DNA of 20,074 nucleotides, taken from assembly GCA_050291585.1 (NCBI GenBank), contig JBNKKA010000075.1, positions 1-20,074 on the forward strand, given 5' to 3'. The DNA is from JASJCL01 sp050291585 (GTDB lineage: Bacteria > Desulfobacterota > Desulfobacteria > Desulfobacterales > Desulfosarcinaceae). Within the stretch, counting starts at the first letter, position 1; each line of letters begins with the position of its first letter. The translations under genes and the position numbers were made by a program. The notes below the pieces were generated by a model. That model worked only from the letters and a program-made list of their open reading frames with translations. It made no database searches and had not been told where the DNA came from. Shown in pieces: positions 1-6,482 of this stretch.

Positions 1-230
1 TGGGCATCGTCTGTACAGCCCTGGCGCACGCCCTCTTCATCTCGGGACTGGCCCGCATCCGCGCCCAGACCGCCAGCGTGCTGGCCGGCCTGGAGCCAGT
101 CTACGGCATCACCTTCGCCTTTGTGCTGTTGGGGGAGCGTCCCGCCCTGCGCACTCTGGTTGGGGGGTGTGTAATTCTCGCGGCCGTCTTCTTGATCAGT
201 TGGAAGCAAGGGGATAGTGCATCTGATTGA
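1..230 (+). CDS. EamA/DMT-family membrane transporter, 3' end only
   Basis: The window opens inside a gene whose frame begins at base 3 and ends at TGA 228-230, giving about 75 C-terminal residues. They form two hydrophobic segments separated by a short loop containing LAGLEPVYG and LLGERP, followed by a charged tail. The sequence ALF..GL.R..AQTASVLAGLEPVYGI.FAFVLLGERP is the typical end of the second EamA repeat of drug/metabolite transporters, which are ten-helix inner-membrane permeases. The substrate cannot be told from this end. The gene stops just before a strong hairpin terminator and converges with the diaphorase genes on the other strand. Confidence 0.8.
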   Translation, partial: GIVCTALAHALFISGLARIRAQTASVLAGLEPVYGITFAFVLLGERPALRTLVGGCVILAAVFLISWKQGDSASD

Positions 231-319
231 GAACGGCCAAAGCAACGCTTTCTCCATTTGGTGACGACCGCCCGGGTGAAAGCGTATGGTGGATCAATTC
301 ATATTTTAATTCAAAATAC

Positions 320-372
320 AGGCAGCGGGGACCATGCCTGCGTAACAATGGCCCCCGCTGCCTGTGTTTTTT
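320..372. terminator. Rho-independent terminator, probably bidirectional
   Basis: A perfect 11-bp GC-rich stem pairs 320-330 (AGGCAGCGGGG) with 353-363. Inside it, CCAT 332-335 can also pair with ATGG 348-351. Six T residues follow at 367-372, which suits termination of the rightward transporter transcript. On the left side, 310-318 reads TCAAAATAC, so the opposite strand also has a short T-rich tract after the stem. It sits between two convergent genes, so it probably stops transcripts from both sides. Confidence 0.8.
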
Positions 373-449
373 ACCTGTCCATTAAACGTGAGCACCAACC
401 ACCGCTAATCCTTCCCCGTTTTTACTCGTGGCCGTGCGCGCGTTTAGCC

Positions 450-1091
450 TTATATTGATTCGCGTAATTTTAGTGCGCCTACCGGGCAGAGTTCTATGCA
501 GCGGCGGCAGTCCGGGCACACAGATAAAGCCTCTTGACGTACAGGGTAGTGTCCGACCCTCGCATCGATACCCCGACCCGAGATGCAGAAGAGCGGCAGG
601 GCATGCTGATTGCGGCAGATGCGCACACATTTGCCGCACAGCACGCATCTGTGGGGATAGTGGTCGATCCAGGGGTGGCTATGATCTACTTCGGTGGGTC
701 TTTCGATGGGCGCCAGGGGTTTGGGGACCAGGCCGACTTTCAGAAAGCGGGCGATGGTCTGGAGTTCGCAGGCGCTGTTTGCGTGGCAATGCTTGCAATC
801 GATATGGTGGACAGAAAGGAGCAGGCGCAAGGCGGCGCGCTGCAGGCGGCGCACGGCGTCTGTGTCGGTTCGGACGCGCATCTCGGCGTTGATTTTTATG
901 GTGCAGGCGGTTACCGGTGTCGGTATCCCCTCGATCTCGACAAAACACAGCCGGCAGGCGGCCGCCGGATACGCTTCCTCTTCCAGGTGGCAGAGGTGGG
1001 GGATATAGATCTCCTTTTCTAGGCAGAGGGAGAGCAGGTTGCGCCCAGGTCTGGCCCTTATCTTCTGGTTGTCTACAAGCAAGTCAATCAT
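450..1091 (-). CDS. HoxU/NuoG-N-like iron-sulfur subunit of an NADH-linked oxidoreductase
   Basis: This 213-residue protein has the layout of the N-terminal part of NuoG, or of HoxU. It begins with a plant-type [2Fe-2S] domain (Cys34, Cys46, Cys49, Cys63). A His-Cys3 [4Fe-4S] motif follows (H95, C99, C102, C108), then a two-cluster ferredoxin domain (C149/152/155/159 and C192/195/198/202). All cluster ligands are present. The protein ends there: it has neither the H-cluster domain of [FeFe] hydrogenase nor the molybdopterin domain of NuoG or formate dehydrogenase. It should therefore be an electron-transfer subunit passing electrons between the NuoF-like flavoprotein and an unseen partner. 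AAAGGGA lies a few bases before the ATG. It is the last gene of the leftward unit, 29 bp after the NuoF-like gene and just before the bidirectional terminator. Confidence 0.88.
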   Translation of the reverse strand: MIDLLVDNQKIRARPGRNLLSLCLEKEIYIPHLCHLEEEAYPAAACRLCFVEIEGIPTPVTACTIKINAEMRVRTDTDAVRRLQRAALRLLLSVHHIDCKHCHANSACELQTIARFLKVGLVPKPLAPIERPTEVDHSHPWIDHYPHRCVLCGKCVRICRNQHALPLFCISGRGIDARVGHYPVRQEALSVCPDCRRCIELCPVGALKLRESI

Positions 1092-1120
1092 GATTCCCTT
1101 TAAGCCAACTCAATAGCCGC

Positions 1121-3061
1121 TCACACCTTGGCAGGCGTGTCCGGTTTGTCCACCCGCGGGGCCAACTCAGGTGGAGACACGATTCGAACTGCGTCATACT
1201 GGGGAGGGCAGGCCGTAATACACTCCCCGCATTGAATACAGAGCTTCAGGTCGATTCCTTTTTTACGCTTGCTGGTGGTGAAGATCGCCTCAACAGGGCA
1301 GACGCCCACGCAGGCGTCACATCCGCGGGCGCACTTGTCCAGATCGATATAGTGGGCGATCAAAGCGCGGCAGGTCAGGCCGGGGCAGCGCTTTTCGTCC
1401 AGGTGGGCCGCATAGTCATCGGCAAAATAGCGCAGGGAGGTCAGCACCGGATTCGGCGCGGTCTTGCCCAGACCGCAGAGGGAGCCAGCGGCAATGTCTT
1501 CGCTGATCTCCTGGAGGAGTTCAAGTGCCCCAGGTTCGGCAACTCCTTTGCTGAGGGCTTCTAAGAGAGTGAGCAGATGGCGGGTGCCGATACGGCAAAA
1601 GGGGCACTTGCCGCAGGATTCTTTCTGGGTGAACTCAAGGAAGAAGCGGGCCACATCCACCATACAGCTCTCCTCGTCCATGACCACCAGCCCCCCGGAG
1701 CCCATCATGGCACCGGCGCTGGTGAGGGCGTCGAAGTCGATGGGAGTGTCGAGAAACGCTTCGGAGAGACAGCCGCCGGAAGGTCCGCCGATCTGGGCGG
1801 CCTTGAACGCTTTTTTATTGGGAATGCCGCCGCAGAGATCGAAGATAAGGTGGCGCAGGGTCACCCCCATGGGCACCTCAACCAGGCCGGGATGGGTGAC
1901 GTCCCCCACAACGGAGAAGATCGCCGTGCCAGGGCTTGCGGGGGTGCCGATAGCGCGGAACCAGTCGACCCCATTGGAGATGATGGGGGGCACAGAGGAC
2001 AGGGTTTTTACGTTGTTGATCACGGTGGGCGCACCGAAGAGGCCGTTGACGGCAGGATAGGGGGGGCGGTGGCGAGGTGTGCCGCGGAACCCTTCAATGG
2101 AGCGGATCAGGGCGGTTTCTTCGCCGCAGACGAAGGCCCCCGATCCCTGGAATATCTCGATCTCCAGGTCGATGTCGCTGTTGAGGATCGCGCCACCCAG
2201 AAACCCCTTCACCTTTGCCTGGGAGAGGGCCTTTTCGAGGGTGGATATAGCCAGGGGGTATTCGGCGCGGACATAGACGATGGCGTGTCCGGCCCCCACG
2301 GCGTGGGCGGCAATGAAGATACCCTCGATGAGTTGGTGGGGATTGCTCTCGATTAGGGTCCGGTCCATATAGGCGCCCGGATCGCCCTCATCGGCATTGC
2401 AGATGATGTACTTCTCGCCGGCGCTCCTTCGAGCTGCCAACTCCCATTTTAGGCCAGTCTGAAAGCCCGCCCCACCCCTGCCCCGCAGGCCGGATTGCGA
2501 GACGATTTTTATAATCTCCGCAGGAGGCTGTTCCAGGGCCCAGGCCAGGGCCGCGTAGCCGCCGTCGGCGAGATAGGCGTCGATGGATTCCGGATCGATC
2601 CGCCCGCAGCGATCCATCACAATCCGTTTTTCCAGGTTGAAGCGGGCGAAATCGGTCACCGCCGGAAGTAATTCGTTGACCTCCATGGCCCCCAGGACGT
2701 GCTCCAGGCAAGGGTCGCCGCCAAGCAGAAAATTGCGCACCAGCATGTTAACCTTGCCGGGGTTGACCTCGTGGTAGAGGAGGGCCGGGAAGCCGGAATC
2801 GGGATGGTCGATAATAACCACCGGTTCGGCGTAGCAATGACCGCAGCAGCCAACTGTTCGGAGATCGGCCGGAAAATTGTGCTCGGCGATGGCCTGGGCG
2901 AAGGCATCGCGAGTCTCCAGTCCACCGGCGGCAATGCCGCAGGTGGCAAGACCGACGGTGATAGTGATCGTTTTCCCGGCGGCCTTTTCCTGGCAGTTTT
3001 TTTGGGCGTCGGCGTGCAGGGCCTCCCACACGGCTATGGGGGAATCCTGTTTAGGCACCAT
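1121..3061 (-). CDS. NuoF/HydB/HndC-like FMN and Fe-S NAD(P)H-binding subunit
   Basis: The predicted 646-residue protein has three parts. An N-terminal thioredoxin-like [2Fe-2S] domain carries C41 and the CCGHC group at 72-76. A central NuoF core has the NADH/FMN signature GLRGRGGAGF (191-200), ICNADEGDPGAYMDR (220-234), and the N3-type [4Fe-4S] motif C483/486/489 with C529. A C-terminal ferredoxin domain has two clusters (C577/581/584/588, the first spacing being CX3C, and C608/611/614/618). This three-part architecture is that of HydB and HndC, the flavoprotein subunits of NAD(P)-linked and electron-bifurcating enzymes; bifurcation here is inference. I place the start at ATG 3061, 11 bp inside the end of the NuoE-like gene. 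Its AAGGAGG abuts the ATG, so GTG 3058 is also possible. A TTG at 3100 would add a lysine-rich tail but has no ribosome site. Confidence 0.9.
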   Translation of the reverse strand: MVPKQDSPIAVWEALHADAQKNCQEKAAGKTITITVGLATCGIAAGGLETRDAFAQAIAEHNFPADLRTVGCCGHCYAEPVVIIDHPDSGFPALLYHEVNPGKVNMLVRNFLLGGDPCLEHVLGAMEVNELLPAVTDFARFNLEKRIVMDRCGRIDPESIDAYLADGGYAALAWALEQPPAEIIKIVSQSGLRGRGGAGFQTGLKWELAARRSAGEKYIICNADEGDPGAYMDRTLIESNPHQLIEGIFIAAHAVGAGHAIVYVRAEYPLAISTLEKALSQAKVKGFLGGAILNSDIDLEIEIFQGSGAFVCGEETALIRSIEGFRGTPRHRPPYPAVNGLFGAPTVINNVKTLSSVPPIISNGVDWFRAIGTPASPGTAIFSVVGDVTHPGLVEVPMGVTLRHLIFDLCGGIPNKKAFKAAQIGGPSGGCLSEAFLDTPIDFDALTSAGAMMGSGGLVVMDEESCMVDVARFFLEFTQKESCGKCPFCRIGTRHLLTLLEALSKGVAEPGALELLQEISEDIAAGSLCGLGKTAPNPVLTSLRYFADDYAAHLDEKRCPGLTCRALIAHYIDLDKCARGCDACVGVCPVEAIFTTSKRKKGIDLKLCIQCGECITACPPQYDAVRIVSPPELAPRVDKPDTPAKV

Positions 3062-3581
3062 CCTCCTTGTGTCGCTCTCTTTCCGCTTTCTCTTTTTCAA
3101 TCAGGACGCGTAGAATGAGCCCCTCCACCTTGCCGGTCATCATGTGTCCATGGAGAGTTTCGCCCATGAGGGCCACGGGGGCCAAGGCGCAGCAGCCCAC
3201 GCAGGCCACCCGGTCGATGCTGAACTCCCGATCGGGCGTGGTCTCCCCCTCCCTGATTTCGAGTTTGCGCTCAAAGTGCTCCAATATGATTTCGCCGCCC
3301 TTTACATGGCAAGCGGTGCCCATGCAGACGCGCACCGGATGGCGTCCGGGTGGATTGAAGCGGAATTGGTTATAAAAGGTGGCCACCCCATAGACGTCCG
3401 AGGGGCTCAGATTCAGGTGGCGGGCCACCATTTCAACGGCCTCGGCCGGCAGGTAGGCGAAGGTGCGCTGAACGGCCTGCAGCATGGGGATCAGGTGGCG
3501 CCGTTGGGAAGGCGTCTTCACCAACTCGGCTCGGACTTCCTCTAATTTGGCGATCTCTTCCGGGTCGAGTTTATTTTCCAT
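3051..3581 (-). CDS. NuoE/HydC/HndA-like [2Fe-2S] subunit
   Basis: This 176-residue protein is a thioredoxin-like [2Fe-2S] subunit of the NuoE (24 kDa) family. An N-terminal helical part (about 1-75) contains VYGVATFYNQF, a NuoE hallmark. The cluster ligands follow: C86 and C91 (CMGTAC), then C127 and C131 (CVGCC). The C-terminal tail is highly charged. In HydABC, HndABCD and complex I, NuoE pairs with NuoF at the flavin. Here its stop overlaps the chosen NuoF-like start by 11 bp, which suggests coupled translation and a stable E-F pair. No clear Shine-Dalgarno precedes its ATG, only 30 bp after the cNMP-domain gene upstream, so it is probably read from the same transcript. Confidence 0.9.
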   Translation of the reverse strand: MENKLDPEEIAKLEEVRAELVKTPSQRRHLIPMLQAVQRTFAYLPAEAVEMVARHLNLSPSDVYGVATFYNQFRFNPPGRHPVRVCMGTACHVKGGEIILEHFERKLEIREGETTPDREFSIDRVACVGCCALAPVALMGETLHGHMMTGKVEGLILRVLIEKEKAERERHKEDGA

Positions 3582-3611
3582 AGACGGCTTATCATTCGGT
3601 ATGGGTTGTCT

Positions 3612-4079
3612 TTAAAAACGATCCATGGCTCCATAAGCCGCCTGAATGCGATCACGAAGTAGGAAGCAGAGGCGCTCCATCAGGTCGAAGCCGAAGCTGA
3701 CGTTTTCCGTCATCATCTGACGAAGCTCCTTGCCTCTGATTTTCAAAAGGAGGCTGGGCTTTTCGCAGATCGCCCCGGACAGGAGCACATGAGGCTCCCC
3801 TAATAGGGCCGACCAGCAACCCAGGGTGCGACCTTTACCGAGCGTATCGATGGTAACGTGCCCCTGGCGGCCAACCACGTTCATGGCGCGTTCAAGGTGG
3901 ATGTGCCCCTCGACGATGATGAACAGGTGTTCGCCATAATCTCCCTGCTTAAAGACCCAGTCGCCGACCTGGAAGTTCACCTCCCGGCACAGCGACGTTA
4001 CCTTGGCTAAATTTTCATTGGCCAGGTTTCCGAAAAATTGGCTGGTCTGCAGCACCTGAATAATATCGTCTGTATTCAT
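3612..4079 (-). CDS. Single-domain cyclic-nucleotide-binding-like protein (first of pair)
   Basis: The 155 residues make a single CRP-type cNMP-binding beta-roll (about 10-130) with short flanking helices. Typical elements are FQVGDWVFKQGDYGEHLFIIVEGHIHL and the later LG.WSALLGEP. There is no C-terminal helix-turn-helix, so it is not a Crp/Fnr DNA-binding regulator as encoded. The phosphate-binding cassette is degraded: the usual Gly-Glu is GR-TLG and the usual Arg before Ser/Ala is missing, so classical cAMP binding is doubtful. The start is ATG 4079, with GAAGGA about nine bases upstream. It lies between a second cNMP-domain gene and the diaphorase genes, same strand, with short gaps, so it probably acts on or with that complex. 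This role is inferred from context only. Confidence 0.8.
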   Translation of the reverse strand: MNTDDIIQVLQTSQFFGNLANENLAKVTSLCREVNFQVGDWVFKQGDYGEHLFIIVEGHIHLERAMNVVGRQGHVTIDTLGKGRTLGCWSALLGEPHVLLSGAICEKPSLLLKIRGKELRQMMTENVSFGFDLMERLCFLLRDRIQAAYGAMDRF

Positions 4080-4124
4080 TGCGTATTATCCTTCGTGTCA
4101 GGGCATGGTGGTGCTGAAGGTGGG

Positions 4125-4544
4125 CTATTCCAGGAGGCCATAGGCCGTTAATAATCGCTTGCCCAGCGCAATGGCCAGTTGTTTATAGAAGATGGCGGCG
4201 CTGTCGGTATCCTGCTCCAACAGGCGGCAGACCTCATCACATTTGAACCGGAGCGCGATGGTCTGCTTTTCGCAGGCAACAGTGGCCGAATAATCTTCGC
4301 GGCGGATCAGGGCAGACCAGCCGAAAAGCTCTCCGACCCGGTCACTGCTGTAAACACTGCGGCCGATGACGGGTAGATCCACTCGGACCTTACCCTTAAT
4401 CAGCACATAGAAGTATTCGGCTGGATCATCCGCATTGAAGATGATGTCCCCTTGTTTGAACTCCTGCTTGATGCCTTTGGACGTAATTGCCTGGATAATA
4501 TGTTGGCTCATCCCCCAGAACAGATCGGCTTGCTTGAGATACAT
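4125..4544 (-). CDS. Single-domain cyclic-nucleotide-binding-like protein (second of pair)
   Basis: This 139-residue protein is again one cNMP-binding beta-roll without a DNA-binding domain. It shows FKQGDIIFNADDPAEYFYVLIKGKVRV, then GELFGWSALI and YSATVAC. The Gly-Glu of the phosphate-binding cassette is kept, but the position of the phosphate-binding Arg is a Tyr, so ligand binding may differ from cAMP. It shares WSAL and the overall fold with the next gene downstream but is otherwise quite different, suggesting an old duplication. ATG 4544 is chosen because GGGAGG (4552-4557) lies seven bases before it; an in-frame ATG at 4559 would sit in front of that site. It is the first gene after the promoter at 4577-4606, hence the leading gene of the diaphorase unit. 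Confidence 0.8.
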   Translation of the reverse strand: MYLKQADLFWGMSQHIIQAITSKGIKQEFKQGDIIFNADDPAEYFYVLIKGKVRVDLPVIGRSVYSSDRVGELFGWSALIRREDYSATVACEKQTIALRFKCDEVCRLLEQDTDSAAIFYKQLAIALGKRLLTAYGLLE

Positions 4545-4576
4545 TGGCCATCCTCCCATGCGTGTTTAGGAAAATT

Positions 4577-4606
4577 ATCTTATCGGGACAGATGAAAGCT
4601 TGTCAA
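4577..4606 (-). promoter_or_regulatory. Sigma70-type promoter of the cNMP-domain/diaphorase unit
   Basis: On the minus strand there is a perfect -35 box TTGACA (4601-4606), an 18-base spacer and a -10 box TAAGAT (4577-4582). Transcription would start near 4570, leaving a leader of about 26 bases before the ATG at 4544. Flanking DNA is AT-rich compared with the neighbouring genes. No clear operator palindrome was recognised. Confidence 0.6.
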
Positions 4607-4704
4607 TTATATAAGATAGTGCTCATAAAGAAACGGAGCGGTGTTTATACACGGGTACTCTAATGGGCTGTAAGTGGGGTAGATTTGGCGCTTTGAATGA
4701 CGCT

Positions 4705-5496
4705 TTACACCAATCGTTCCGGGTGGGTGAAGATATAAAGGCCCTTGCCGCGGTCGGAGCAGGCGATGGTTAGGCCGAGGCGATCTGCCAGTGAGACGGC
4801 CAATTCGGTGGGGCGGGAGACGGCCAGCACGACCGGTATTTTGGCGCGGGCCGCCTTCTGGATCATCTCGTAGCTGAGCCGCGAGGTGAGGGTCAACAGG
4901 ACCGCCGTTGTGAGGCGATCTTCCTGGACCAATTGACCCACGGCCTTGTCCAGGGCGTTGTGGCGGCCCACGTCCTCGGCCGCCGCCAGGAGTTGAAACT
5001 CCGCATCGTAGATGGCAGCCGCATGGGCCGCCTGGGTTATTTTCCGCAAGGGCTGGTGCTCAAAAAGTCCTAGAAGACGGCCATAGCTCTGGGCGGTGTC
5101 CAACTGGGTGGTCTGGGTAAGGGGCTCAATCTGGCTGACCAAATCGGAGACGATTTCCTTGCCGCAGATGCCGCAACTTGACTGGCTGATGTAGCCACGG
5201 CGGTCCAGGTTTGGGCCGACCCTCTGGAGGCTATCGTCTTTGAGGGTCACGGTGATGGTGTTGGTGTCCTGACCATCGCAAAAGGCAAGGGTTTTTATAT
5301 CCTCCCGCGCGTCGATGAGGCCTTCGGCCAGGCAGAAGCCCATGGCGTGCTCGATCTCTTTGCCAGGGGTGCGCATGATCACGGCATAGGGTTTGCCTTG
5401 GATGCGTATAGACAAAGGCTCTTCGCCGATTACCCGCAATTGGACTGCCGGGTCTCCTTTGGGGCGCCAATGGGTGATGGTCGACGTATGGTGCAA
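4705..5496 (-). CDS. fdhD: FdhD, formate dehydrogenase sulfurtransferase/accessory protein
   Basis: FdhD passes sulfur from the cysteine desulfurase to the Mo/W-bis-MGD cofactor and is required for active formate dehydrogenases; it acts in the cytoplasm. The 263-residue protein has the family marks: EEPLSIRIQGKPYAVIMRTPG near the N-terminus, MGFCLAEGLI, the cysteine pair SSCGICGK (C108, C111), AAEDVGRHNALDKAVG (172-187) and TSRLSYEMIQKAARAKIPV. Length is normal. The start appears to be TTG 5496, with AGGGGA about six bases upstream; the nearby ATG at 5501 is out of frame. The gene is upstream of and on the same strand as the cNMP-domain/diaphorase genes, separated by about 160 bp holding their own promoter. 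No formate dehydrogenase catalytic gene is present in the window. Confidence 0.93.
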   Translation of the reverse strand: MHHTSTITHWRPKGDPAVQLRVIGEEPLSIRIQGKPYAVIMRTPGKEIEHAMGFCLAEGLIDAREDIKTLAFCDGQDTNTITVTLKDDSLQRVGPNLDRRGYISQSSCGICGKEIVSDLVSQIEPLTQTTQLDTAQSYGRLLGLFEHQPLRKITQAAHAAAIYDAEFQLLAAAEDVGRHNALDKAVGQLVQEDRLTTAVLLTLTSRLSYEMIQKAARAKIPVVLAVSRPTELAVSLADRLGLTIACSDRGKGLYIFTHPERLV

Positions 5497-5637
5497 AACA
5501 TTTCCCCTACTGGATGGACGCTCGTTTCTAAATCAGGTTGATATCCCAAGATGAGCGTATAGTAAGGAACGGCGCTAAGCTTGTCCATAGGAATCGGTGG
5601 CGTGGTAGCGTCCATGTTATTCGCCCGTATTTTTTTC

Positions 5638-5665
5638 TTGACAGCAGCGCTAAATCCATTAGAAT
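5638..5665 (+). promoter_or_regulatory. Sigma70-type promoter of rplU
   Basis: TTGACA at 5638-5643 is followed by a 16-base spacer and TAGAAT at 5660-5665. The predicted start near 5672 would leave a leader of about 50 bases before the rplU ATG. A T-rich stretch (about 5629-5637) lies just upstream. Confidence 0.6.
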
Positions 5666-5721
5666 GGCGAATTTCAGATATCCGAAGAGAATCAATTTAG
5701 GCGTTAAGGAGGATCGAATCC

Positions 5722-6033
5722 ATGTATGCGGTGGTAGCCACTGGCGGCAAACAATATAAGGTTGGGGAAGGCGACACCCTGCGCGTCGAGAAGCTTAAGG
5801 GCGATGTCGGGGCCGAGGTCGCATTCGACAAGGTCTTGCTTTATTCTGATGGCGACACCGTTAAGGTTGGTCAGCCGGTGCTCGAGGGGGCTGCCGTACG
5901 CGGTCACATCGTCGAGCAGGACAAAGCTAAAAAAATTCTAGTTTTCAAGTACAAACGGCGCAAACGCTATCGTCGTAAGCAGGGACACCGTCAAATGTTT
6001 ACGGCGGTTAAGATCGATAAGATCGAGGCCTAA
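5722..6033 (+). CDS. rplU: 50S ribosomal protein L21
   Basis: The 103-residue protein begins MYAVVATGGKQYKVGEGDTL and contains VLLYSDGDTVKVGQP and the basic stretch FKYKRRKRYRRKQGHRQ, with ITAVKIDKI-like ending TAVKIDKIEA. These are diagnostic of bacterial L21, a 23S rRNA-binding protein of the large subunit. Length is standard. AAGGAGGA (5706-5713) lies eight bases before the ATG. It heads the usual L21-L27-Obg cluster, but the gap to rpmA is 194 bp, longer than usual, and holds small hairpin repeats. Confidence 0.97.
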   Translation: MYAVVATGGKQYKVGEGDTLRVEKLKGDVGAEVAFDKVLLYSDGDTVKVGQPVLEGAAVRGHIVEQDKAKKILVFKYKRRKRYRRKQGHRQMFTAVKIDKIEA

Positions 6034-6034
6034 G

Positions 6035-6099
6035 GGCGGCCCATCTCCGATGGGCGGCCCATCTCTGATGGGCTTGGGCCAACAAAAAAACCGTTGGCC
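6035..6099. repeat. Small triloop-hairpin repeats in the rplU-rpmA spacer
   Basis: Two tandem 18-base units begin right after the rplU stop. Each contains a perfect six-pair palindrome with a three-base loop: CCCATC-TCC-GATGGG (6040-6054) and CCCATC-TCT-GATGGG (6058-6072). They continue into CTTGGGCC and then a third hairpin, GGCCAAC (6077-6083) with GTTGGCC (6093-6099), whose loop holds seven A residues. No T-run follows on the + strand, so this is not a standard terminator. The stem style and the GGGCTTGG link match the larger array after rsfS. The rest of the spacer to rpmA (6100-6213) shows nothing else I can name. Confidence 0.7.
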
Positions 6100-6227
6100 G
6101 TCACAGAGGTAATAACGTGGCCAATTCAATTCAATCACGAGGGTCACGCTCCGGCAGATATGGTTATGTAAAGCCGCCCAGGGTAATTTTGTGAGCCAGG
6201 GCGGGTGGATAAACAAGGAGCAGTAAA

Positions 6228-6482
6228 ATGGCACATAAAAAAGCGGGCGGTAGCTCAAAGAATGGTCGCGACAGTAACGGCCAGCGTCGTGGTGTAAAAC
6301 GCTATGGCGGGCAGTCTGTCCTGGCCGGCAACATTATCGTGCGTCAGCTGGGAACCAAGATCCATGCGGGTGAAAACGTCGGCATCGGCAAAGACTATAC
6401 CCTCTTTGCCAAGATCGACGGTGTTGTCACCTTTGAAAGAATGGGACGCTCCCGCAAAAGAGTCAGCGTCTATGCCGCGTGA
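6228..6482 (+). CDS. rpmA: 50S ribosomal protein L27
   Basis: The 84-residue protein starts MAHKKAGGSSKNGRDSNGQR and contains LGVKRYGGQ-type GVKRYGGQSVLAGNIIVRQ and AGENVGIGKDYTLFA, typical of L27, whose N-terminus reaches the peptidyl-transferase centre. It starts directly at MAHKK, without the cleaved extension found in Firmicutes. AAGGAG (6215-6220) lies seven bases before the ATG. Its stop TGA overlaps the GTG start of obgE by four bases, so the two are translationally coupled. Confidence 0.97.
   Translation: MAHKKAGGSSKNGRDSNGQRRGVKRYGGQSVLAGNIIVRQLGTKIHAGENVGIGKDYTLFAKIDGVVTFERMGRSRKRVSVYAA

Noticed and set aside
450..1091. Reading the HoxU-like gene as a hydrogenase catalytic subunit
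   Set aside because: It ends after the two-cluster ferredoxin domain; there is no H-cluster or NiFe-binding region.
1577..2356. Long rightward open frame of 259 codons
   Set aside because: Antisense shadow of the NuoF/HydB-like gene, whose cofactor motifs are unmistakable.
5430..5615. Short leftward open frame ahead of fdhD, as a missing fdhD N-terminus or leader gene
   Set aside because: FdhD is already full length from TTG 5496, and this frame has no ribosome site or recognisable protein features.
6077..6099. GGCCAAC/GTTGGCC hairpin as rplU terminator
   Set aside because: The A-run is in the loop and no T-run follows on the coding strand, so standard termination is not supported.
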